A stretch of DNA of 20,602 nt, taken from NCBI GenBank assembly GCA_036897485.1, contig JAYMTF010001923.1, forward strand, positions 1 to 20,602, in the 5' to 3' direction. The notes below the pieces were generated by a model, which saw only the letters and a list, made by a program, of their open reading frames with translations, made no database searches and was not told where the DNA came from. The position numbers were made by a program, and so were the translations under genes. Position 1 is the stretch's first letter; each line of letters starts with the position of its first letter. Below, piece after piece: positions 11,217-20,225 of this stretch. This DNA is from Pelargonium nanum. Its lineage: Eukaryota; Streptophyta; Magnoliopsida; Geraniales; Geraniaceae.

Positions 11217-11224
11217 TGACGTCA
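11217..11224. promoter_or_regulatory. TGACGTCA palindrome (bZIP/TGA-type site)
   Basis: A perfect 8-bp palindrome about 390 bp above the copy A start codon. TGACGTCA is the known consensus for plant bZIP factors of the TGA/C-box type. A single match could be chance, and no equivalent was seen above copy B. Confidence 0.35.
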
Positions 11225-11250
11225 TTGGTATCCGATGTAAGCGAAATTAG

Positions 11251-11714
11251 GTTTTTTAAGGTTTGGAGAGAGAAGTAATGGAAGAAGACAGGACTTTGTA
11301 ATATACGGAGAACATAAGAGAACACAAGTAACCAAACTAAGAAAATTATTATGTCCATTTTTGTTGAAAAAATTGTTGTCCTAACTAATTTTTTTTTTTT
11401 TACAATTTTAATTAGTTGTTTATAACATCTCTAAATAAGTTGAGTATAATTCCTAAAATTTACTATATAAAAATGCTAAATGAATAACGTTGTGACATAT
11501 ATAGTATCAATATTACTCTTTCATGAACTTTTAACGCTACGGCACAAGGTCGATGCCTCAATGGTACACGAATTCTAGTATATTGAAAGCGTTCATGGCA
11601 TTTTAGCGCCACTCAACTTCCAAATATATGGAAGCGCGCTCGACGTTACAAAACATGCCCACCCACAATGATGTACACACCCATGCAACCTACACATATT
11701 CGTAGGTTGGGAGT
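11251..11714. other. AT-rich spacer, nothing recognised
   Basis: Contains a T homopolymer near 11390 and no open frame or repeat that I can support. Confidence 0.5.
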
Positions 11715-12070
11715 CAAGGTTGTTGAAGAGGCATAGAGGTACATGAGTGACTCTTCAAGATGCTCAATTAATGTTTATGGAGGGACATGGGGGTGCATGA
11801 TAGCCTTTTCAATTGGCTCCATCAAGGTTGATGGAGGGGCGTGAAGGTGTATGAGAGGCTCTTCAAGAGTCTATCAAGGTTAATGGAAGCGAGACTCTTC
11901 AACGTGCTCTGTCAAAATTGAAGGAGGGGTGTATAGGTGCATGAAAGGCTCTTCAAGGTGATCCGTCAATGTTGGTGGAGGGGCATGGGGATGCATGAGA
12001 GACTCTTTAGGAGCTCCATATAGGTTGATAAGGGGGTGGAAGTGCATATGAATGAGTTGCTATAAAGGTC
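11715..12070. repeat. Degenerate minisatellite, ~53-bp unit, about 6-7 copies
   Basis: Successive stretches share the pattern TCAAGGTTGATGGAGGGGC, then GTGCATGAGAGGCTCTTCAA. Starts lie near 11715, 11770, 11826, 11878 (shortened), 11916, 11970 and 12022. Units differ by several substitutions and one by a deletion of roughly 15 bases. There is no protein-coding frame through the array. It lies in the spacer between the two ARPC2 copies. Confidence 0.75.
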
Positions 12071-12349
12071 ACCATACATGGGGAAAGTGGTCATGCAAAG
12101 ATGAATTTTTAAACCAATTCATCTCGACGTAGGGTTGCATGTTTTTCCAAACCAATAGAATGCGGATGATGTGGTCTCCCACGTACACGTATCAACCGGA
12201 GCGCGGTCATTGTATTTTAATTATGATATTTTTTTGTAGCATCAATTTTTCCCCACTCTAAGCGACTTCGATTTACCCGAGTCATGCCAGAGTAATTTTT
12301 GTAGTGTTGAATGATTTTTTTCTTCTCAATCTTAAATTTGTAGATTTTA
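12071..12349. other. Spacer between two minisatellites
   Basis: No gene recognised. A TTTTTGTAGTG word near 12296-12306 resembles a CACTA end but lacks support. The minus-strand frame at 12217-12513 is an artefact of the adjacent repeat. Confidence 0.4.
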
Positions 12350-12740
12350 CCTCTCTTTCCCCAATTTTTTAGTCTTTTTTTGTACTCTTCCCCACAATAA
12401 AGAAGCCGTTGAGTACCCTCATCCATAGAGATCAAACTTCTTGATACCTTTCCTCGACACTTGAAATTTTTGTGGGGGGATTCTTTGTACTTTCCCTTAA
12501 TAATAGAAAACATTTAGGAAACTTCTTAGTACTCATATTCCATAGGGAGTCTCTTGGTACCCTCCTCCATACTTGAAATTTTTAAAGAAGATTCTTGGTA
12601 CCATTCCCCTCATTTACGAAATATTTTGGTACCCTTTTTCACACTTGAAGTTTTTAAGAGAGTTAATTAGTAGCCTTCCACAACATTTGACATTTTTTAG
12701 GTAGCTTCTTGGTATTCTCCAATACTTAGAGAATTCCATA
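12350..12740. repeat. Degenerate minisatellite, ~40-bp unit, about 8-9 copies
   Basis: The unit approximates TTCTTGGTACCCTCCTCCAT followed by ACTTGAAATTTTTAAAGAAG. Recognisable starts lie near 12440, 12481, 12512, 12551, 12592, 12622, 12662 and 12705, with more decayed copies from about 12360. The best preserved units are 12551-12660. It differs in sequence and period from the neighbouring 53-bp array. Confidence 0.72.
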
Positions 12741-13160
12741 AGTTGTTTGGTGGAGACTCATTAGAGGGAGTCTTATAGGGGGTTGCGTAGGAAGACTAAG
12801 ACGAGCTCGTTAAGGCGAGTTTCAAAAGAGTGAAGGATGAAAATTTGACGAGACTCGTTGGAGTAAGGTTGAAGAAAGCCATTGAGAAGGACATGATCGA
12901 GCTTATATAGTCATTCAAATTATAGCCATGATGGTCAAAATGTTTGAAGTAATATTGTTTATGGGTAATTTGGTGATTCTACAATTTGTCTAATAGTGTC
13001 ATTGACATAATGGGTTTTCAAAAGATGTAGAATAGTCATGTGGTTAAGTGACAAGTAATATGAGGAAGTTGCAAAAAAGAAGCATAGAATACCCATGTGA
13101 TTAAGTGACAAGTACCTAATAGCCATGTGTAATCACCCTTTTTTTAGAATGGAAGCAAAG
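12741..13160. other. Spacer with a short direct repeat
   Basis: A ~30-bp direct repeat occurs at 13028-13057 and 13085-13114 (TAGAATA, then CATGTG and TTAAGTGACAAGTA), period 57 bp. Nothing coding is recognised. Confidence 0.55.
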
Positions 13161-13482
13161 CATTGCATCAATGATCAAACAAGTCAAGTTTGTAAGTGTG
13201 AGCTCAAACACATAATCTAGTCTCTTTTAAGGCCAAGTGGTCATCACTCCAATCCATTTTCCATTCCCATTTTTGCTTTGAATTGGAACTAATAATCACA
13301 CCAACAAATCACTGAATCTACTCTCATAACCCTCTGAAAAGAAGCAGCTCTCACTACTCTTTGCTGAAGCCAGACATTGCACTCAATATTGTAGAACATC
13401 ACAAAAATCCCAAGTGAATTTTCCTTCCATTCTCTTCTTTTCCTAGCACTCTATCAATGACACATTGAAACGAAAAAGATGG
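13161..13482 (-). other. 3' flank and probable 3' UTR of ARPC2 copy B
   Basis: Follows the stop codon of copy B. No gene and no clear polyadenylation signal were found on the minus strand. Confidence 0.4.
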
Positions 13483-16400
13483 TCAAAGCCAAGGTCTTTT
13501 CCGATCATGTTTCCCGCCGCCAAACCTGTGAACACTCTCCTTCTCGTTGTCAAATGTGAGCACTTGCTTGAGACCCTACACACACAAAAGACATATTAAA
13601 AAGCAAGATTATCCCACAAATGTCACTAGTGACCTAATTGATAAACAAGATTAGTTGTTATCATGACAAACCAGCCGGTCGAATGATACGTTAGCTGGTG
13701 TACTCTCTGCCTCCTCGATGTCTGGTTTTGCACGACCCAGAGCCTGGGGCAGACAGAATATAATGTATAAGCCTCTTTAGCAACATAGCGTTACCAAAAA
13801 TAAAGACAACCCGATCAACGAATAACAAGAAAGATGACAAATACGCAAGATAATGAATCAGTTGCTGAACTCTAAAGAGTACCTCAATCATGGACTCAAC
13901 TCGGCGCCTCATACGGGTATGAATGAAACCCTCCGAGCACTGTTGGAGAATATGCAACCAATAGATTAATATCAGAAAATTATGTACATAGAATCAAGCA
14001 ACACGAGATAAAGGTACATTGTGACTGTATAAAACAGTTATCGACATAAATGTCTTTAGTTAGATGTACAATCTAATTAAGAAGCAAAACGAGTTTAGGT
14101 GGGACTCTTTGATTCATGAGATACCAGTATGCTGTGCACATGCTTCTTCGTTTTCCTAAATTTCATGTTAATGTGCACACTACTTGTCGGTTGAATCATT
14201 TCTTGGTCAGCGAGACCTCACCTTGACATGATAACTAACGTACGCATGGAATGTGGATAAAGCCCAAACTATACGGTCCATCTTTTTCCCTTCCACATGA
14301 CGATGAAAAATGACTGCAATGATTGAAAATGTCAGAATTTCTTACGAAAAAGGGGAACAATGGAAAATTAAGAAAAATGATATTTTTTAAGACTACCAAA
14401 AGTCACAAATCCGGCATTTGCTGTCAATGCTTCAGGCGGAGCACCTTTCAGTTCTGGAGGAGGTGTAGGAGACCATGAACAAGGAGGGGCCGTACTTAAT
14501 ATAGCAGCACGCCTTGCTTCCACAAACTCCTAAATGGTGACAAAAACCTGAATGTAAACCCCGTGAAATCACCAAAGACAAAGAAACTATACAACAAAAG
14601 ATCAGAACATGTAGGGTCAATGAAATAGACTTGTACTCACATGTAGAAATGTAGTCGCATAAATATTATCAATAGAGTCACTGAATCTCATGGGAAATAC
14701 CACAGTAACCTTTTCTATCTGCCATACACAACCATATAATTTCTCTGAGCTGCAAATCAAGTATCAGTGTATAATTCTTCAAACAAGACTAATATTCTTT
14801 ACAAATACAGAGTAGGCTTCCACTTCCTAAAAATAATTTTGCTCAGTCCACTATATGGTGCTCCCACAACAAATTGGCCAAGAGAAGACACAAATATTAG
14901 GAAAATGATTGTTTTACAGAGTTGGGCCAGTTGGCTACAAGAGAGAGAATAAACTGTTTCTAGCAGAATTTTTCCCATTAATTTTGTTTTCAGATTGGAA
15001 GTCTTTTTGGGGCACAATTCAATTTCGGTATCAAGAAATACTTAATTCGGGACAGACAAGAAGCTAAGTAACTCCAAGTAAAAGCACTTTGGAGATATAG
15101 AGGGTAAATCTTAAAGATGAACATAGTTTTTTGAAATGGCTAAACTAGTTTAGAAAGGTATTTGTACCTGAGGAAAAAGGAAAAAACACTCATTTGGCCG
15201 ATGTACAAGAGCTACAAGTCGATTTATATGAGGAGAAATATTTCTAGAACCAAGGTGTTTTAGAATTGCTCTTAAGGGAGCACCAAGTAACACTTCCCTT
15301 ACAGATGCAACTCTTAACAATAGTGCTTGTCTTTGTTCTGCACAATGTCCACAGAGAAAGTGTTACACACGCGTGACGAAAAATGAGAAAGAAGAGACTT
15401 AAGTAAAACAGTAAAATTAATAATCAAACATCAACAACAGCAGTTCACAATTAGGGCTTCAAGATAGGTGAAGCAGCCGATCAGTAACAAACCAAATCAT
15501 GTATGCCCAAGGTTTGAAATCAAAGATGTTCTAGGAAACATATTTCTCAAGAAAGACCTCTTGATAGTGCAAGGGCATTCGTGATCCATTTAAACAATGA
15601 AGTTTCTATCATTCCGAGCATTTAACTTTCTTCCAAACTCCAACATGTTTTGAATAAACAGTTAGCCAACGAGAACCCGCCATTGAAAATTTATACAAAA
15701 CAATTAACAATGTAAACGAATTAAAAACACATTGCAACCTGTCAATGACAGGAAGACGGACATCACGCTGATACTTTGTTAAACTTGATTTCAACTCAAA
15801 AGCTTAAGCTGATAAGTGAAGGCCCAACGTGTATATCAAGTGGCAACGGACTTCACATTCTTTCGATGTGGGATTCATTAACACACACACATATATGGCA
15901 ATCTCATAATGGCCTTAGGAAAGAACACATAGAACCTTCATTTGAGGGAAACTTGGACAAATTCAGCTTCATTGTGAGATTAAAGCCTTCCGTAGGAGGA
16001 TCAAGAATCTCTATATTCGCACCATAGGTTGCTTTTATGGCCTCTAGCGCTCCAGATGGAAGCCCGCCATCAAGAACAATTTCTGGAGGGGGAGTGGGTA
16101 GCGATACTGACAGCAAAACGATATGTGGATCCGTTGTTGCGACCTACAACATTACTCTAAACGTTAGATGTACGCAGCCCAAAAAAATGTGATGAAATTA
16201 CCAAAGTATACTTATCCATAGAATACAAATTACCGATAAATGAACTAATGAAATGTAATTTATCTAACCATTTCCCTATAACAAAGAATTCCTTCACAAA
16301 AATGATGAACAGAAAAGTTGGTACATTACCTGAATATGGTAATGAACATCGTCAAACTCAACCCACTGGAAATCCAACTTAACTTCTGTTTGAAGACTGC

Positions 16401-17123
16401 AGAAGCAATATAACAATTAACAGATATGATGATGACTTTCTTAGCCACCGATCTCAATTTTTTTAATATAACAAACCTTATCCGATTATTTAATCTCTTT
16501 ACTAATAAGAAAACCCTATCGTTAAGAACACATTTGTGAGGTACAGTTTAGTTTGATAGACACAATGTTGTTGTGTGCCAATTGTATCATCATGGAATGC
16601 CTGAAAAAAAGAAAAAATAAACTACTAGGTCCTAATGCAAACTATAAGAATGTACGGGTCCATTTAGTCGTAGAAAAACGTTTTCTTTTCTGTTTTCATT
16701 TTCACATTCCAGTATTAAGTTTTCTATGTAAAATTATGCAACTAAACAAGTTTTTCGATTATGCAAAACTGGAGAAAGACTCCACAACTAAACAAGCCCT
16801 ACAATTCAAAGGACAAGTAATTAACAACATTATTTAATGACATTTTCAGATAAATGTACAATGTTGCAGGGCAAAATTTTCAAATTTAACATGAACCCCA
16901 AAATTCAGTTTTCATTGGGAAAAAAAATAAATTCTAGGGCATTATATTACAGACATAAACCCACATGAGAATTCTAACTATTTGATCAAAAGCAAGCATT
17001 TTTAAGTTTTACCTATAAACAACGATTCGTTATCAGATAAATCAATGGAAAAAAAACTCACTTTTGAATCCGATCGCGCAATGTCTGGAGGAGAAACCTG
17101 GAATGGGGCAGCAACAGTATCAT
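13483..17123 (-). CDS. ARP2/3 complex subunit 2 (p34-Arc), tandem copy B, 10 exons, divergent
   Basis: Encodes 343 residues, a paralogue of copy A with the same nine first exon lengths and phases. Exons: 17062-17123, 16330-16396, 15936-16143, 15168-15337, 14641-14718, 14397-14529, 14222-14313, 13883-13939, 13672-13743, 13483-13575; all introns GT-AG. Conserved landmarks include MILL and HSRFLLQTL in exon 1, TPPPE, ILDPP, VREVLLGAPL, HVEGKKMDR, HTRMRRRVES and SFDRLGLK. An in-frame stop lies upstream, which supports the ATG at 17123. No disrupted frame was found, so it looks functional. By hand count it is 81 residues different from copy A over 313 shared positions (about 74% identity). Odd points: conserved HLASRTVAP is HLGSRNISP, exon 9 is acidic where copy A is basic, and exon 10 is longer (30 residues against 11), ending in a basic KHDRKRPWL tail. 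Exon 10 rests on splice signals and the shared GLK only, so it is less certain than exons 1-9. Confidence 0.91.
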
Positions 17124-17938
17124 CCTTGTGTTGAATTGAAGATAAAATGTTTGTATCACATTTCACAATATTCACATAAAGCACAAACCCAAAATGCCTC
17201 TTGTATTCAATTATTCAACTGTTATTGCCCAAATTGCGCTGACCAAACAAACTGCTTGATTTGAATTCAAAATCATCTGAAATTGCAAGAACATTTATTT
17301 TTTTGAAAGCAAAATTGCATGAACATTAGATCATGAAATCAGTGAGGGAAAAATTAAGGTAAAAAAACCTCGACAAATAGTTTACCTTGAATAATAATAA
17401 AAAATAAAATACTTATTCACTAAACACGGCAAATTGATCGGCATACAGTTACAGCAACAAACATTATCCAACCCAGTTTACAATTTTTCTTTCTTCTGTA
17501 AATATTAGCTAAGAAAACCTACGTATGTTTATAAATTTTCTCTTATTGACAATTGTATCCAGGCATTGAATTAATAAAAATAATTCAAACTAAGGCTTAT
17601 GGTTTACGCGTTCTGAATTTTCTTTTAGTAAGTTTTTGGTTCGATATTTTTGTCGAAGGTATGGGTTGAAATTTCGGTTTAAAATGAGAGAACTACCTAC
17701 CCTTCTAACCATGACATAGAACTCGATCATTTACCTCCAACATAAGTCACCTGATTCGCAAATTTATTAATAAAACATAAATATGTACTAGCAAATTGCT
17801 TAGTTATATTCAAAATATCTCACATAATCAAACTGGAAAACATAAAAATGATTGAACCACCGCTGATAAAAGAAACCACTAGAGGTAAAAAAATATTGGT
17901 GAAGAAATGTAGATAGCAACTAGAGTGTCCTATAGAGT
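17124..17938 (-). promoter_or_regulatory. 5' leader and upstream region of ARPC2 copy B
   Basis: The first ~130 bases align with the leader of copy A. Beyond that it is AT-rich with no shared CT tract or TGACGTCA site, so the two promoters differ. No TATA box or start site could be fixed. Confidence 0.4.
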
Positions 17939-18443
17939 AGGGCTGACAATTCGTGTGTGTGTTGTGTTCGTGTCATGTTGATGGTTGTTTGTGTGTTGCA
18001 CGACCCGAAACAAACACGACATGATTAGTAATTGTGTTGCATACTCCAACACGAACACGCCATGATAATGAAGACGAACACGGCACATTTAACACGATAA
18101 CTAAATGAGCCGTGTTGACACGACACGAGTAACACATTTAAGTGAATGTGTCGGGGTCGACACATTTAGCACGACACGGCCCAACACGAATAAATTCACA
18201 AAGAGGAACAATGAAAAAAGAAGTTGGAATGCAAATTGTAATATGATATTATGATCTGACCTAGGGTTATATTTTAGGTAAAATTACTATTTAATCATTA
18301 ATCGTGTCTTGTTGTGTGTGCCAATCGTGTCGTGCATGCGTGTTTAATGGGCTCAACCCGAACACGATACAATTGATAATTCTTAGAACTCAAACACGTT
18401 TATTTTGTGTCATGTCGCTGTTATGACCCGAATTGCCAGCTCT
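17939..18443. mobile_element. Non-autonomous DNA transposon (hAT-like MITE), ~505 bp
   Basis: The left end reads AGGGCTGACAATTCG and the right end is its inverted counterpart (CGAATTGCCAGCTCT) with two mismatches. The interior is dominated by ACACG/CGTGT words in both orientations (for example CACGACACGAG and GTGTTCGTGTCATG), giving strong self-complementarity. Elements with AGGGCTGGCAATTCG-type ends and this interior are common in plant genomes and are usually assigned to hAT-like non-autonomous families. A clear 8-bp target duplication was not found, so the exact borders and the family remain provisional. No coding. Confidence 0.68.
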
Positions 18444-18604
18444 CAATTCTCGTACAGTTCAAATTATTAAATAGTATGTTTCTACGTAAAGATAAATGAA
18501 GCTTCTGTATGGCTGTATCCTTTAGCTGCCGACAAGCGCACAAATAGTTTTGGGTTTCAGTATTTGACATTTGGGCTCATACATTGCATTTGCGCCTACT
18601 CAAC
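18444..18604. other. Short spacer
   Basis: AT-rich sequence between the MITE and the promoter-like cluster. No feature recognised. Confidence 0.4.
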
Positions 18605-18646
18605 TGGCCCACTGGGCCCATTAAGTGGGCCCACTCCCACCACGTG
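18605..18646. promoter_or_regulatory. Cluster of GGCCCA/TGGGCC (site II-type) motifs and a G-box
   Basis: Within 42 bp lie TGGCCCAC (18605-18612), the palindromes TGGGCCCA (18613-18620) and GTGGGCCCAC (18625-18634), and CACGTG (18641-18646). TGGGCC/GGCCCA elements are known binding sites of TCP factors in promoters of growth-related plant genes, and CACGTG is the G-box for bZIP and bHLH factors. It lies about 1.5 kb above copy B, or about 1 kb if the MITE is removed, and could serve that gene or an unseen one. The plus-strand frame 18564-18827 across it is not recognised as a gene. Confidence 0.45.
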
Positions 18647-20119
18647 TTCAACATCAGGCGGCTCTCACCAACCAGCTCTCACCTGGGTCCCACCTTTAAT
18701 ATCATCATTCATGACGATTTTGAATGAAAATATTTACTGCCAAATCATTGGAACGTGTACTGCACGCGCCTCTGTACACTTGGCACTCCGCAATCCGCGT
18801 AAACAAAACAACTGGCTAAATATCTAAAAATATAAATTGATCTTTTCAAGAAAAAACAAATATTTGCAGTCTTAAAATGTCCATAAAAAAATCATAGAGC
18901 CACCCAATAATGAAGAGACCAAAATTCTAGTTTTATCCCTTCAGTGAAAATGGAGTTTACATTACATTATTTCACTCAAAATAATATTTTTTGCTGTTTA
19001 CAGCTTTACATTAAATTTTTCATTGAAACAAGTAAAGTGACATAAATATTGTAAAATAATTACAAAACATCAATAGTCATAGTCCCATAGATCACACTTG
19101 TAGTAGTCATGAAAAAGAAATATTACTTGAGTTTGGTTAATTCATACTTGATATATTCATAAAATATAAAATTAAAAAATAGGTTCATATAAATTAATTT
19201 GAAGTACAAAGTGAAATTAGATCAGTTTTTGTACCTTTGACAAGATACTAAGGTTATAACATAGTTAATAGAATCGATCTCACCAACTGGGCGCAGGAGG
19301 GGGAGGGAGATACCGGTCATAAACACACAAACTAATTAGGTTTGCTATGAAGTTCTTGTTTTGAAAAAAATAAATTTGATTGTATATAGTTGAATGTTTG
19401 TTGTTTGATACACAAATTAGTGGAGAGATGACGTATATGATTATTAAGCACAAACGGTTCTTGCTTTGATTCAAGGTAGATGATGTTAGGAGATTGGGCC
19501 ATTTGTTGCCTTTTTGATTTGTTCGTTTGTGGAGATTGGAGGCCATGAGATCAACTCAATTGATCTATTTTATTCTTTTGATCAAAGAAAATGAGTGTGA
19601 TCGTTAACACATGTGAATGTCAGTTCAAAATGGAGTTAAATGTAAAACTTGTTGGAGGATCTGACTAAGATGGATACGTAATTCGAATTACTTGGGTGAT
19701 TGCAGAATATATGAATGAAGTATTATGCGAGGCTAAGAAGATGGATAAAAGACGTGTGATGGATACTTGATGCCAAAATTTTCAAGTTTGTATGAAAGCG
19801 GACAAACTCACGTACTCGGTTTCTCATGCCACTCCTCCCTTAATCAAACATGTAGTAAGGTTATTGGTGATGTTTCAATTGCATAGAGTGGTTAAAAACG
19901 ACTCTTGGTGGATCCTACAATTAGAGAGCGGGTTTGACATATTCTTAAACTAATAGCCAAACTTAAGTATGGGTACATGTTTTAAACGATATGGTCTTTA
20001 AGAACCGTAGTAAAACAAATGTACTCACATTACAACATTGCAACCATTAACCAATAAAAAAAGAAAATACAAAAATACAAAATGAAACAAACAAAATATC
20101 CAATAATTAAAGTGGGCTA
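18647..20119. other. AT-rich intergenic DNA, no gene recognised
   Basis: Open frames are short and unrelated to known proteins. No terminal repeats, tandem arrays or structural RNA genes were recognised by eye. Confidence 0.5.
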
Positions 20120-20144
20120 GGTTTTCTCATAGGAGAGTAAAAAC

Positions 20145-20152
20145 TAGGGTTT
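20145..20152 (+). promoter_or_regulatory. Telo-box (TAGGGTTT)
   Basis: A TAGGGTTT word just before a G-rich, open segment. This motif is known near transcription starts of plant ribosomal-protein and other growth genes. It suggests a plus-strand gene beginning here, but one motif is weak evidence. Confidence 0.35.
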
Positions 20153-20225
20153 TAGGTTGACGGCAGTTTTCTCAAGGCGGCAGCGGTTTTCAAGCTTTCC
20201 GATCACGTTTCGAACCAGTGGAAGG

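Larger units (their letters stand above)
10827..11250 (-). promoter_or_regulatory. 5' leader and promoter region of ARPC2 copy A
   Basis: The ~150 bases above the start codon align with the matching region above copy B (shared GGGTTTGTGC and GTTGAATA phrases), so the duplicated block included the leader. Features seen only here: a 9-bp perfect inverted repeat CCGGATGTG/CACATCCGG (10830-10838 and 10896-10904), a (GA)10 tract at 11053-11072 that is (CT)10 in the sense of the gene, and a TGACGTCA palindrome at 11217-11224. CT-rich tracts are common near plant transcription starts. No TATA box could be placed with confidence. Confidence 0.5.

Noticed and set aside
11019-11219. Plus-strand open frame rich in Lys, Arg and Glu
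   Set aside because: It runs through the (GA)10 tract and the copy A promoter; low complexity and no family resemblance.
12296-12306. TTTTTGTAGTG as a second CACTA terminus
   Set aside because: It lacks the full terminal consensus, subterminal repeats and a mate end.
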